This document shows, one piece after another, positions 1 to 7,718 of a stretch of DNA of 64,000 nucleotides. The stretch is from Micromonospora coriariae (GTDB lineage Bacteria; Actinomycetota; Actinomycetes; Mycobacteriales; Micromonosporaceae): positions 434,001 to 498,000 of the forward strand of contig NZ_LT607412.1 in NCBI RefSeq assembly GCF_900091455.1. The letters run 5' to 3'. The notes below the pieces were generated by a model. It was not told where the DNA came from, searched no databases, and saw nothing but the letters and a program-made list of their open reading frames with translations. The translations under genes and the position numbers were made by a program. Each line of letters starts with the position of its first letter. Position 1 is the stretch's first letter.

Positions 1-151
1 TGCGGGTGGCGGTGACCGGCGGAGCCGGCGGACCGGGGAGGCCACCACCGGTGAACGGCGGGGACGTGCCGCCGCCGGGCGGGGGTGGTGGTGGTGGTGG
101 AGGAGCCGGGGTGGGTTGGGACTTTTCTGACCACGGGTCGGGTTGGCTCAC
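1..151 (-). CDS. Proline-rich N-terminus of an unidentified protein, cut by window edge
   Basis: Reading leftward from a GTG at 149-151 gives an open frame that leaves the window at base 1. The start is preceded by AGGAGG eight bases upstream, which is a very good ribosome binding site. The translation begins VSQPDPWSEKSQPTPA, runs into eight consecutive prolines, then a Gly/Pro-rich stretch (GGGTSPPFTGGG). Such Pro/Gly-rich leaders are common at the cytoplasmic N-terminus of small actinobacterial membrane proteins (DUF4190- or RDD-like), but the diagnostic part lies outside the window, so no function is assigned. The (GGT)n run seen on the plus strand at about 84-100 is simply this proline tract. 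Confidence 0.7.
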   Translation of the reverse strand, partial: MSQPDPWSEKSQPTPAPPPPPPPPPGGGTSPPFTGGGLPGPPAPPVTATR

Positions 152-335
152 CGCTAAAACCTCCTGCATCGGCAGAAGTCAACGTCGGATGGGGGGAATT
201 CGTTCTCCAGGCTGGGATCGGCACGTTATCAGGAACTCGCCACCGGCCGGGGGAGAGTATTCTTCGCCGACGCGATGCGACGGGAATTCGCCAGACATCA
301 GCGGTTCAATCTCTACGTCGGTGGCCGAAAGGTAG

Positions 336-1037
336 ATGCGGGACATGCAGGACTCCACCGAGGCACCGACGTCAACACCGAGCCCGGGTCGACCGGCCCG
401 TCGCGGCGCACAGCTGGCGGCGGTCTTCACCGTGCTCGGGGTGCTCCTTGGCGCGGCTGCGTTGACGCGGGACGTCTTCGATTGGCGGCTGGGGGCGGGA
501 ACGCCGGCGGTCACCGCGACGACGGCAGGCGCCGATCCGGCCAGCTCGTTGCCCGCCAGTCCCGCACCGGGCACGCCGCCGCCGTCCGCAGCTCCGTCAT
601 CCGTCCGGTTGGACACTCTGGCCGTTGAGGCGGGTGCGGCGAACCTCGGAACGCTTCCTCGTCAACTGGCCGGGCAACCGGAGTACGACCGTCCAATCGT
701 CATCGGCTGCCCGACGAATTCCGGCGCGGACAAGCAACGCGAAGTCGCTTTTCGGCTGCAGCGCCGCTACCTCGATCTGGCCTCGACCGTACGGCCGTTC
801 TTCTCCTCTCCCGACGCACGCGACGGCGTCGTCCTCGTCTATGCGCAGGTGACGATTCGGCAGGCCGACGGCACGTTCACCCGGGTGACGCGGGGGCAGC
901 AGTTCGACGCGCGCATGGACAGTCCACGGGACCTCGCGGCGAACGTCGAGGGAGCGGACGAGCTGACGCTGCGGGTTCAGTGCGAGCACCCGGGCGGGTC
1001 GGTCATCTTCACCGCCGCCACGGTCAGCGCGGGCTGA
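336..1037 (+). CDS. Membrane-anchored hypothetical protein
   Basis: 233 residues. A Pro/Ser/Thr-rich cytoplasmic N-terminus of about 24 residues is followed by one hydrophobic segment (about 25-43), a Pro/Ala/Ser-rich linker to about residue 95, and a compact C-terminal domain. The domain begins near LPRQLAGQPEYDRPIVIGCP and ends close to VQCEHPGGSVIFTAATVSAG. This suggests a single-pass protein with an extracytoplasmic domain. I do not recognise the domain. GAAAGG lies just before the ATG at 336, and a second in-frame ATG at 345 is an equally possible start. It is divergent from the truncated gene at 1-151 and is followed by another membrane protein on the same strand after 77 bases. Confidence 0.7.
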   Translation: MRDMQDSTEAPTSTPSPGRPARRGAQLAAVFTVLGVLLGAAALTRDVFDWRLGAGTPAVTATTAGADPASSLPASPAPGTPPPSAAPSSVRLDTLAVEAGAANLGTLPRQLAGQPEYDRPIVIGCPTNSGADKQREVAFRLQRRYLDLASTVRPFFSSPDARDGVVLVYAQVTIRQADGTFTRVTRGQQFDARMDSPRDLAANVEGADELTLRVQCEHPGGSVIFTAATVSAG

Positions 1038-1102
1038 GCGCCGGGCCGGGCGCACGGCCGGGCCGGTGGGGCGAACCCGACTCAACCGGCCGTCTCGGCG
1101 GT

Positions 1103-1108
1103 TAACGT
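1103..1108 (+). promoter_or_regulatory. Likely -10 box of a leaderless promoter
   Basis: TAACGT ends six bases before the ATG of the following gene, and no Shine-Dalgarno sequence is present. That spacing puts the transcription start on or next to the start codon. No convincing -35 is visible. Confidence 0.45.
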
Positions 1109-1114
1109 GGCGAA

Positions 1115-1834
1115 ATGCGCGCCGTACCGAACTGGGCCGTCGCCACGGCGGCGGCCGCACCCGTGCTGCTGGCGACCGGTTGGACGGTGGCCCAGGCCCG
1201 GCAGCCCGCCGGGTACGACCCGATCCGGGACACCATCAGCGAGCTGGCGGGGCAGGACGCCACCGACGCCTGGATCATGATCGGAGCCCTGGTGCTGCTC
1301 GGCTGCTGCTACCTGTCGGTGGCGGCCGTGTTGCACGCCGCCGGGTTGCCCAGCCGGTTTCTGCTCGCGGTCGGTGGTGTGGCCACCATCGCGCTGGTCG
1401 CCTTTCCCCGACCGCCGGTGGGCGGTTCGCTCAGCCACGGCATCGCGGCGACGGTGGCCGTCCTCGCCCTGGCGCTGTGGCCGGCCGGCTCGGCGCTGCG
1501 GCTGCCGCGCGGCCCGGACGCCGCGCACCCGGGGGCTCCGCAGCCGCCATGGGCGTTCCGCCGAACCGTGGGGTTGAGCGCCACGCTCGCGTTGCTCGCC
1601 CTTTTCGCCTGGTGCGCGTTCGAGGTGACCAGCGGATCCCGGACCGGGTTGGCCGAGCGGGTGACGGCGGTGGCCGTGTCGCTCTGGCCGTTGCTGGCGG
1701 TCCTCTCGGCCCGGCGGGCGCACCTGGCGTGGGCCACCGGTGGTGTCACATCTGTCGGTCCGGCCCTGCCGGCGGCTGGTGTCGTACCGCCGGATCCCCT
1801 GCGGCCGGCGGACGGGCCGGATCGGCTCGCGTAA
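1115..1834 (+). CDS. DUF998-like multi-pass membrane protein
   Basis: 239 residues with about six hydrophobic segments (near 7-24, 48-66, 80-96, 104-122, 150-170, 183-200). The N-terminal pattern is a membrane segment followed by DPIRDTISELAGQDATD and then a further helix. This resembles DUF998 proteins, which are small actinobacterial integral membrane proteins of unknown role. The tail after about residue 212 is Pro/Ala-rich and probably cytoplasmic. The start is chosen because the ATG lies six bases after a -10-like TAACGT and no ribosome binding site is present, as expected for a leaderless message. The gene ends just before a perfect palindrome shared with the convergent protease gene. 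Confidence 0.75.
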   Translation: MRAVPNWAVATAAAAPVLLATGWTVAQARQPAGYDPIRDTISELAGQDATDAWIMIGALVLLGCCYLSVAAVLHAAGLPSRFLLAVGGVATIALVAFPRPPVGGSLSHGIAATVAVLALALWPAGSALRLPRGPDAAHPGAPQPPWAFRRTVGLSATLALLALFAWCAFEVTSGSRTGLAERVTAVAVSLWPLLAVLSARRAHLAWATGGVTSVGPALPAAGVVPPDPLRPADGPDRLA

Positions 1835-1852
1835 GGCGGTCCGCACGCGCGA

Positions 1853-1884
1853 CGCGGGTCGCCGGAGTACTCCGGCGACCCGCG
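1853..1884. terminator. Perfect 32-bp palindrome between convergent genes
   Basis: Bases 1853-1868 are exactly repeated in inverted orientation at 1869-1884, with GTAC at the centre and no unpaired loop. It lies between the stops of two convergent genes (1834 and 1898) and is symmetric, so it can serve as a terminator for both. There is no T-run on either side, which is usual for high-GC actinobacterial terminators. Confidence 0.65.
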
Positions 1885-1897
1885 GGCGGTGGATCGA

Positions 1898-2944
1898 TCA
1901 GAAGACGCTGACGCCGTAGCGGCTGAGCGCCTCGGTGACCGGCTGGAAGTAGGTGGTGCCGCCGGTGCGGCAGTTGCCGCTACCGCCGGAGGTCATGCCC
2001 AGGGCGGTGCTGCCGCTGAACAGCGAGCCGCCGCTGTCGCCCGGCTCGGCGCAGACGTTTGTGCGGATCAGGCCGGAGACCGAACCCTCGGCGTAGTTCA
2101 CCGTGGCGTTGGTCGCGTTCACCGAGCCGGAGCGCACGCCGGTGGTGCTGCCGGAGCGCTGCACCGACTGGCCGACGGAGGCGTTGCCGGCGCCGGTGAT
2201 GTCCCGGTAGCTGCCGTTGTAGAGGTAGACGTTGCCGGCGGCGTTGGCGGAGTTGCTGTGCCGCACGATGCCGTAGTCGTTGCCCGGGAAGCTGGTGCCG
2301 GCACGGGTGCCGATCAGCGCGGTCTGCGCGGAGTTCGAGTACCAGCTCGACGAGATGTTGGTGCAGTGCCCGGCGGTCAGGAAGTAGTAGGTGCTGCCGC
2401 TGCGCACGTTGAAGCCGAGCGAGCAGCGCCCGCCACCGCCGGCGTAGATGGCCTGGCCACCGGAGATGCGGGTGCTCAGCACGCCGGCCTCGGCCTCGAT
2501 CCGGACCGCGCCGTTGGCCCGCGCGGCGGCGGCCTTGACCCGCTCCAGCTTGGCACCGGTGACGGTGCTGTCCACCGAGACGACGACCTGGTTGGTGACC
2601 GGGTCGCTCCACCACGCGGTGCCCGGGATCTTGGCGGAGCGCTCCAGGTCCGCGGTGGCCCGGTTGAGCTCGGCGGCGCCACGGGTGACGTACCGGACGG
2701 TGGCGCCGGCGTTGCTCGCCTTGCGGGCGGCGGCCGCGTCGGTCACGGTGACGACGGACCTGCCGCTGGCGTCGATGTACGAGCCGGCGGAGCGGTCGCC
2801 GAGCTGTGCGGCGAGGGCGGCGGCGGCGTCGGGCGAGGCGGCGGGGGCGGCCTGGGCGGGCGCGCCGATGAGCGCGCCGACAACCAGGGATCCGGCCACG
2901 GCGGCAGTGGCCACAACACGGAGTGATGACCTCGTGGGTCGCAT
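1898..2944 (-). CDS. Secreted S1-family serine protease (streptogrisin / alpha-lytic type)
   Basis: 348 residues, a pre-pro-protease. Residues 1-32 form a signal peptide (Arg-rich start, hydrophobic core, cleavage near AQA). Residues about 33-159 form the propeptide, and the mature enzyme probably starts at [10 protein letters not shown] (about 160). The catalytic triad is visible: His in LTAGHC (about 193), Asp in GNDYGIVRH (about 223) and Ser in GDSGGSL (about 304). Cysteines flank the His and Ser loops in the positions that form disulfides in streptogrisins. Length and order match the alpha-lytic/streptogrisin family, whose propeptide folds the enzyme after export. A good ribosome binding site (GGAGG) precedes the ATG. 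It is likely an extracellular nutrient-scavenging endoprotease; its specificity cannot be stated. Confidence 0.93.
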   Translation of the reverse strand: MRPTRSSLRVVATAAVAGSLVVGALIGAPAQAAPAASPDAAAALAAQLGDRSAGSYIDASGRSVVTVTDAAAARKASNAGATVRYVTRGAAELNRATADLERSAKIPGTAWWSDPVTNQVVVSVDSTVTGAKLERVKAAAARANGAVRIEAEAGVLSTRISGGQAIYAGGGGRCSLGFNVRSGSTYYFLTAGHCTNISSSWYSNSAQTALIGTRAGTSFPGNDYGIVRHSNSANAAGNVYLYNGSYRDITGAGNASVGQSVQRSGSTTGVRSGSVNATNATVNYAEGSVSGLIRTNVCAEPGDSGGSLFSGSTALGMTSGGSGNCRTGGTTYFQPVTEALSRYGVSVF

Positions 2945-3039
2945 GTAACAAACCTCCTGGGCGGGGGAACGGGTCTCACCGGGGGCGGCTGACCCGAGGG
3001 CAACGCGGCCGATCTGGGGAAACCGGCCAGGTGAACTGA

Positions 3040-3068
3040 AGTATTCACATGCATAAGATCATTCGCAA
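3040..3068 (-). promoter_or_regulatory. Candidate promoter of the protease gene
   Basis: On the minus strand TTGCGA (3063-3068) and AATACT (3040-3045) are separated by 17 bases and lie about 95 bases before the protease start. This is the only AT-richer patch in the upstream gap. The match is modest. Confidence 0.3.
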
Positions 3069-3168
3069 GACCTGTTTCACCCGGATTCGTCGATCCGCCC
3101 CGGCCATCTGGCCGCAACACCTCGGACACGTTCGCGGACGCCCGGCGTCACACCGAATCGGTCGGGCG

Positions 3169-3645
3169 TCAGGGGGTACGGCGACGGGCGCCGGGCCCCG
3201 GTCGGGGCACGACGTCGCGGTGCTGACCCACCTCGTGCCCATCCGCGCAGCGCAGCTCGACGCGCACCTCCGCGCCGCAGTCCCGGTGACCGACGCTCAG
3301 CGGTGAGCCCTCCGGGTCGGCGAGGTAGCGGTCACCCCACCCGAGAACGGCGACCAGCACCGGCCACAGGTCCAGGCCCTTCTCGGTCAGCCGGTACTCG
3401 TGGCGCAGCCGGCTGCCCGGCTCCCGGTACGGCTCGCGACGCAGCACGCCCTGCTCCACCAGTGCGGCCAGCCGGTTGGTCAGCACCTGGCGTGGGATCC
3501 CGGTGCGCACCCGCATGTCGTCGAAGCGGCGCACACCGTTGAACACGTCGCGGAGCACCACGAGGGTCCACCGCTCGCCGAGGATCTCCATCGCGCGGGC
3601 GATGGTGCAGTTCTCCACCGACCAGTCCAGTGCCGCGGGTTTCAT
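3169..3645 (-). CDS. HxlR-family winged-helix regulator
   Basis: 158 residues. The whole HxlR fold is recognisable: a cysteine near the N-terminus (SVENCTIARAMEILGERWT), then LVVLRDVFNGVRRFDDM, the recognition-helix region GIPRQVLTNRLAALVEQGVL, and the wing REPGSRLRHEYRLTEKGLDL. HxlR proteins are MarR-like dimers that often respond to thiol-reactive or carbonyl stress. The gene is divergent from a thioesterase, and a 17-bp palindrome sits exactly between its -35 and -10 boxes, so it probably represses itself and the thioesterase. The ATG follows a TAGCCT box by six bases with no ribosome binding site, which suggests a leaderless transcript. Confidence 0.9.
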   Translation of the reverse strand: MKPAALDWSVENCTIARAMEILGERWTLVVLRDVFNGVRRFDDMRVRTGIPRQVLTNRLAALVEQGVLRREPYREPGSRLRHEYRLTEKGLDLWPVLVAVLGWGDRYLADPEGSPLSVGHRDCGAEVRVELRCADGHEVGQHRDVVPRPGPGARRRTP

Positions 3646-3651
3646 CCGACC

Positions 3652-3680
3652 AGGCTAAGTCTGATTGACAGACTCAGCAA
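3652..3680 (-). promoter_or_regulatory. Promoter of the HxlR gene
   Basis: On the minus strand TTGCTG (3675-3680) and TAGCCT (3652-3657) are separated by exactly 17 bases, and the spacer is the palindrome described in the next entry. The start codon follows the -10 box by six bases. Confidence 0.55.
3658..3674. promoter_or_regulatory. Probable HxlR operator
   Basis: AGTCTGATTGACAGACT is an inverted repeat with 6-bp arms and a 5-bp centre. It fills the spacer of the HxlR promoter. It also covers TTGACA (3665-3670), a good -35 for the divergent thioesterase gene, whose -10-like GAGGCT (3689-3694) follows after 18 bases. One bound dimer would block both promoters. The role is inferred from position and symmetry. 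Confidence 0.6.
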
Positions 3681-3700
3681 CGTGCTGCGAGGCTGCGTCC

Positions 3701-4216
3701 ATGACACAGACGCAGGAGCCGACGCGCAGCCGTACCTTCACCTGGTCGGACCCGGCGGCCAACGCCGCGCAGGTCGGTCGACGCGCCGGCCTCGACATGC
3801 TCCGGGCGATGATCGCCGGGGAGCTCGCCGCACCGCCGGTGATGCACCTGATGGACATGGCACGGATGGAGGCCGACGAGGGTCGGGTCACGGTCGAACT
3901 GGTCCCGCAGGAGTTCCACTACAACCCGCTGGGCAGCGTCCACGGTGGCGTCATCTCCACCCTGCTGGACACCGCCGCCGGCTGCGCCGTGCACACCACG
4001 TTGCCCGCCGGTGTCGGCTACACCTCGCTGGACCTGAGCGTGAAGTTCCTCCGCCCGGTCACCGTCGCCAGCGGAATCCTGCGGTGCGAGGGCACAGTGC
4101 TCCAGCGTGGCCGCCGCACCGCCCTGGCCGAGGCGAGACTCACCGACGCAGGCGACCGCCTGGTCGCCCACGCCACCAGCACCTGCCTCCTCTTCCCGCT
4201 CGACCCCCCAGCCTGA
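3701..4216 (+). CDS. PaaI-family hotdog thioesterase
   Basis: 171 residues from the ATG at 3701. The hotdog-fold signature is clear: NPLGSVHGGVISTLLDTAAG (about 79-98), with the HGG loop that binds the CoA pantetheine and the Asp of the long helix. It is followed by YTSLDLSVKFLRPV and the last strand near GDRLVAHATSTCL. PaaI-type enzymes hydrolyse acyl- or phenylacetyl-CoA esters in the cytoplasm; the substrate here is unknown. It is divergent from the HxlR gene and shares its operator. The start is preceded by a plausible promoter whose +1 falls on the ATG, and no ribosome binding site is seen. A TTG start upstream at 3665 is in frame but overlaps the -35, so it is rejected. Confidence 0.88.
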   Translation: MTQTQEPTRSRTFTWSDPAANAAQVGRRAGLDMLRAMIAGELAAPPVMHLMDMARMEADEGRVTVELVPQEFHYNPLGSVHGGVISTLLDTAAGCAVHTTLPAGVGYTSLDLSVKFLRPVTVASGILRCEGTVLQRGRRTALAEARLTDAGDRLVAHATSTCLLFPLDPPA

Positions 4217-4232
4217 CCCCCGACCCCCACAG

Positions 4233-4292
4233 GTCGATCATGAGGTTGACGGGCGATCTGGAGATCGAACAACCGCCAACCTCATGATCAAC
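4233..4292. repeat. Intergenic near-palindrome, hairpin element 1
   Basis: GTCGATCATGAGGTTGACGG at 4233-4252 is matched in inverted orientation by 4273-4292 with two differences. The 20-base middle contains a smaller palindrome (GATCTGGAGATC). It lies between convergent stops at 4216 and 4323, so it may also terminate both genes. It resembles three other elements in this window at 21973-22054, 37263-37310 and 48314-48372. Confidence 0.6.
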
Positions 4293-4322
4293 AAGGGTGG
4301 GCGCGGGGGGCGCGCGTGGGGG

Positions 4323-5264
4323 TTAGCGCAGCGCCAGGCGGGCGGCGCGGGCGGCGCGCTTCTCCTCGAACCGGGCGGCGTTGGTTTCCAGGGTGTCCAG
4401 GTGGGCGGCGATCTGTTCGCGGGCGGCCTCGCCGTCGGCGTTGAGGCCGGTCACGTTGAACACGTCCCACTGGCGCAGCACCGGCAGCAGCACCTCGTCG
4501 CGGTGCTGGCGCAGGTCGTAGATGCCGGCCAGGGCGATCGCCACGGACTTGCGGGCGAACCCCTCGATGCCGTTGCCCGGCATCTGGAAGTCGGCCACCA
4601 CGTCGGCGACGGCCCGCATGGCCTGGCTCGGGGCCAGCTCGAACGAGGCGGCGAGCAGGTTGCGGTAGAAGACCATGTGCAGGTTCTCGTCGGCGGCCAC
4701 CCGGGCCAGCAGCGCCTCGCAGGCGGGGTCCCCGGTGGCCTTGCCGGTGTTGCGGTGCGAGATCCGGGTCGCCAACTCCTGGAACGAGACGTACGCCAGC
4801 GAGTGCAGCACCTCGTCACCGTGCACGTTCTCGTAGCCCTCGGACATGTGCGTCATCCGGGCCCGCTCCAGCGCCACCGGATCGACGGCCCGGGTGACCG
4901 TCAGGTAGTCGCGGATCGCCGTGCCGTGCCGGCCCTCCTCCGCGGTCCACCGGTGCACCCAGGTGCCCCACGCGCCGTCCCGGCCGAACAGGGTGGCGAT
5001 CTCGTGGTGGTACGAGGGCAGGTTGTCCTCGGTCAGCAGGTTGACGATCAGCGCCGTGCGGGCCACGTCGGGGATGGTCGAGTCCGTCGGCGACCATGCC
5101 TCGCCGCCGAGCGGCCCGTCGAAGGTGCGGCCCTCGCTCCACGGCACGTACTCGTGCGGGAACCACTCCTTGGCCAGCGAGAGGTGGCGGTCCAGGTTGC
5201 GCGCGACCACCGGCTCCAACTCGACGAGCAGCGCGGTCTGACTCAAGGTGGTGCTGACGGTCAC
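4323..5264 (-). CDS. desA: Acyl-ACP desaturase (ferritin-like di-iron, DesA type)
   Basis: 313 residues. The di-iron ligand motifs of soluble acyl-[acyl-carrier-protein] desaturases are present: TAEEGRHGTAIRDYL (EExxH) near residue 110 and the matching ADENLHMVFYRN near residue 190, with FQELATRISHRNTGK between them. The enzyme inserts a double bond into acyl chains on ACP and uses oxygen and reduced ferredoxin. Length fits the actinobacterial DesA1/DesA2 group. The GTG at 5264 is chosen because GGAG lies nine bases upstream. A 31-bp palindrome directly upstream of that site is a strong operator candidate, so expression is probably controlled by a lipid-sensing repressor encoded elsewhere. 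Confidence 0.9.
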   Translation of the reverse strand: MTVSTTLSQTALLVELEPVVARNLDRHLSLAKEWFPHEYVPWSEGRTFDGPLGGEAWSPTDSTIPDVARTALIVNLLTEDNLPSYHHEIATLFGRDGAWGTWVHRWTAEEGRHGTAIRDYLTVTRAVDPVALERARMTHMSEGYENVHGDEVLHSLAYVSFQELATRISHRNTGKATGDPACEALLARVAADENLHMVFYRNLLAASFELAPSQAMRAVADVVADFQMPGNGIEGFARKSVAIALAGIYDLRQHRDEVLLPVLRQWDVFNVTGLNADGEAAREQIAAHLDTLETNAARFEEKRAARAARLALR

Positions 5265-5273
5265 GAGAAACTC

Positions 5274-5304
5274 CCTACGGTGGCGTAACTTACGCTACCG
5301 TAGG
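5274..5304. promoter_or_regulatory. 31-bp palindromic operator upstream of the desaturase
   Basis: Bases 5274-5288 and 5290-5304 are inverted copies differing at one position, centred on C5289. Each half reads CCTACGGTRGCGTAA. The element starts 10 bases upstream of the desaturase start and extends towards hisS, so it must cover the transcription start or the promoter. Fatty-acid desaturase genes in actinobacteria and pseudomonads are known to be governed by TetR-type acyl-CoA sensors; assigning this site to such a regulator is inference. Confidence 0.65.
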
Positions 5305-5334
5305 TCCCCGCGGCCGATAGCGCCAGTGGAACGC

Positions 5335-6663
5335 TCAGCCAACCGCCGGTTTCACGTCCTCCCGGGGCGGCATCCACTCCCCCGCACCGGCCGTGACCTG
5401 CTCGCCCGAGCGGATGTCCTTCACCTCGTCCGGCGCGCCGTCGACACCCGGGAACCAGACGTACGGGATGCCGCGCCGCTCGGCGTAGCGGATCTGCTTG
5501 CCGAACTTCGCCGCGCTCGGCGACACCTCGGTCGGCACCCCGCGCCGCCGCAGCGCCTCGGCCACCCGGTTGCTGGCCGAACGCCGCTCCTCGCTGGTCA
5601 CCGCGACCAGCACGGCGGTCGGCACCTCGCGGGAGATCGACAGCTCCCCCGCGCCGAAGAGCAGCCCGAGCAGCCGGGTCACACCTATCGAGATCCCCAC
5701 CCCCGGGTACGAGGTGGCGCCGGCGCTGGCCAGGTTGTCGTACCGGCCGCCGGAGCAGATCGAGCCGAAACGCTCGTAGCCGCGCAGCTGGGTCTCGTAG
5801 ACCGTGCCGGTGTAGTAGTCCAGGCCGCGGGCGATGCGCAGGTCCGCCACGCAGAGGCCGGGCGAGTGCTCGGCGGCGGTCTCCACCACCCGGACCAGCT
5901 CCTCGATGCCCTCGTCGAGCAGCGGGTCGGTCACCCCGAGCGCGCGGACGGCATCGGCGAACGAGGCGTCCGGAGCGGAGATCTCGGCCAGCGCGAGACA
6001 CGCCTTGGCCTGCGCCTCGCTCGCCCCGGCGGTCTGGGCCAGCAGCTCGGCCACCTTCACCGGGCCGATCTTGTCGAGCTTGTCCACCGCGCGCAGCGTC
6101 GCCTCCGGGTCGGTCAGCCCGATGCCCCGGTAGAAGCCCTCACAGATCTTGCGGTTGTTGACCTGGATCGTCACCGGCGGAATCGGCAGCGCGCGCAGCG
6201 CGTCCCCGATCACCAGCGGCATCTCCGCCTCGTGGTGCGGGGCCAGAGTGTCCCGGTCGACGATGTCGATGTCGGCCTGGACGAACTCCCGGTAGCGCCC
6301 CTCCTGCGGCCGCTCGCCCCGCCACACCTTCTGGATCTGGTAGCGACGGAACGGGAAGGCCAGCTTGCCGGCGTTCTCCAGCACGTACCGGGCGAACGGC
6401 ACGGTGAGGTCGAAGTGCAGGCCGAGCTGGTCGTCGCCGCTCGCGCCCTCGGCGTCGGCGTGCAGCCGCCGGATCACGTAGACCTCCTTCGAGGTCTCGC
6501 CCTTGCGCAGCAGCTGGTCCAGCGGCTCCACCGCGCGCGTCTCCAGCGGGGCGAAGCCGTACAGCTCGAACGTGGCCCGGATCTTGTCGAGCACGAACTG
6601 CTCGATCATCCGCTGGCCGGGGGTCCACTCCGGGAAGCCGGAGATGGGCGTGGGCTTGCTCAT
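5335..6663 (-). CDS. hisS: Histidyl-tRNA synthetase
   Basis: 442 residues from the ATG at 6663, which has AAGGAG seven bases upstream. Class II synthetase motifs are in order: motif 2 region RYQIQKVWRGERPQEGRYRE, the histidine-binding loop with LDYYTGTVYE, and motif 3 near GVGISIGVTRLLG. The C-terminal anticodon-binding domain contains EVSPSAAKFGKQIRYAERRG. The enzyme charges tRNA-His with histidine. It ends the block transcribed leftward from ruvC and follows the MBL-hydrolase gene, as in other actinobacteria. A longer open frame upstream of the chosen start overlaps the hydrolase gene and has no family similarity. Confidence 0.96.
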   Translation of the reverse strand: MSKPTPISGFPEWTPGQRMIEQFVLDKIRATFELYGFAPLETRAVEPLDQLLRKGETSKEVYVIRRLHADAEGASGDDQLGLHFDLTVPFARYVLENAGKLAFPFRRYQIQKVWRGERPQEGRYREFVQADIDIVDRDTLAPHHEAEMPLVIGDALRALPIPPVTIQVNNRKICEGFYRGIGLTDPEATLRAVDKLDKIGPVKVAELLAQTAGASEAQAKACLALAEISAPDASFADAVRALGVTDPLLDEGIEELVRVVETAAEHSPGLCVADLRIARGLDYYTGTVYETQLRGYERFGSICSGGRYDNLASAGATSYPGVGISIGVTRLLGLLFGAGELSISREVPTAVLVAVTSEERRSASNRVAEALRRRGVPTEVSPSAAKFGKQIRYAERRGIPYVWFPGVDGAPDEVKDIRSGEQVTAGAGEWMPPREDVKPAVG

Positions 6664-6733
6664 CGGAGTACTCCTTGCGGTCCCGCGTCTGGGCGCGGTG
6701 CTGTCGTGGGTCCGCGCGCGGCGCGGAGGAGGT

Positions 6734-7453
6734 CTAAAGGCCTCGGGTGGGCGCCGCCGGTCGGCCGCCGCCGACCTGCGCCACCTCGATGAGGTACGGG
6801 TTGCTGGCCCGCTCGCGGCCAATGGTGGTGCTGGGGCCGTGGCCGGGCAGCACGACGGTGTCGTCGGCCAGCGGAAGGATCTTGTCGCGCAGGCTGGTGA
6901 GCATCGCCGGCATGCTGCCACCGGGCAGGTCGGTGCGGCCGATCGAGCCGGCGAAGAGCACGTCGCCGGAGAGGCACAGCTCCTCGGCGTCCCAGCCCGA
7001 GCCCTCGCCGGGCAGCCGGAACAGCACCGACCCGCCGGTATGGCCCGGGGCGTGGTCGACGGCGATCTCCAGGCCGGCCAGCGCGAGGGTGGCGCCGTCG
7101 GTCAGCTCCGCCACGTCCTCCGGCTCGGTGTAGCTCAGCCGGCCGCCGAAGAGCGAGGTCAGGTCGGTCGAGAGGCCCTTGGCCGGGTCGGCCAGCATCT
7201 CCCGGTCGCCGGGGTGGACGTACGCGGTGATGCCGCGGGCACCGCAGACCGGCGCGACCGAGAAGGTGTGGTCCAGGTGGCCGTGGGTGAGCAGCACGGC
7301 GGCCGGGTGCAGGCGGTGCTCGGCGAGCAGAGCGTCGAGCTGGTCGAGCACCCCGATGCCGGGGTCGACCACCACGCACTGCTCCCCCGGCGCCGTGGCC
7401 ACCACATAGCAGTTGGTGCCGAAGGCGTCCGCGGGAAAGCCGGCCACGAGCAC
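6734..7453 (-). CDS. MBL-fold metallo-hydrolase (glyoxalase II-like)
   Basis: 239 residues. The metallo-beta-lactamase zinc motif THGHLDHT is at about residues 55-62. Further metal ligands are in the APGHTGGSVLF region and at LPGHGPSTTIGRER near the C-terminus. The N-terminal NCYVVATAPGEQCVVVDPG is typical of hydroxyacylglutathione-hydrolase-like proteins. Actinobacteria lack glutathione, so the natural substrate is probably another thioester. The GTG at 7453 is selected because AAGGA lies eight bases before it; the gene at this position in other actinobacteria has the same size. It is 70 bases upstream of hisS on the same strand and divergent from the peptidyl-prolyl isomerase pair. Confidence 0.9.
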   Translation of the reverse strand: MLVAGFPADAFGTNCYVVATAPGEQCVVVDPGIGVLDQLDALLAEHRLHPAAVLLTHGHLDHTFSVAPVCGARGITAYVHPGDREMLADPAKGLSTDLTSLFGGRLSYTEPEDVAELTDGATLALAGLEIAVDHAPGHTGGSVLFRLPGEGSGWDAEELCLSGDVLFAGSIGRTDLPGGSMPAMLTSLRDKILPLADDTVVLPGHGPSTTIGRERASNPYLIEVAQVGGGRPAAPTRGL

Positions 7454-7718
7454 AGGGCTGTCCTTCCGTCGAGCTGTCGTCCTGCCCAGCAGCCTAACCG
7501 GCGGGGCGAGCCGGTTTGCCGCGTCCGTCCCACCCGCCCCGCCCGGCACAGTGACATCGCCCGATAAGGGCTGCTGGCGGCCGGGTGGACCTCGTACACC
7601 ACATTCCCAGTCGCTAGCCGTACACTCTGGCGGGCGTGTGGCGCGGCACACGCGACGCCCGGACGGGCCGGGACGCCCGGCCGCCGGCGACGACCAGGTA
7701 GAGGAAAGGGGAGCACGG

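Noticed and set aside
84-100. A (GGT)n microsatellite
   Set aside because: It is the coding sequence of a proline run in the partial minus-strand gene at 1-151.
1889-2926. A 345-codon plus-strand frame opposite the protease
   Set aside because: The protease has a signal peptide and full catalytic triad; the opposite frame is Gly/Val/Ala low complexity.
6664-6921. N-terminal extension of hisS
   Set aside because: It overlaps the MBL-hydrolase gene, lacks a ribosome binding site, and the family similarity begins at the ATG at 6663.
7604-7626. Promoter for the first isomerase gene (TACACT at 7621)
   Set aside because: The -10 is plausible but no -35 is recognisable at the right distance, and the gene starts about 90 bases later.
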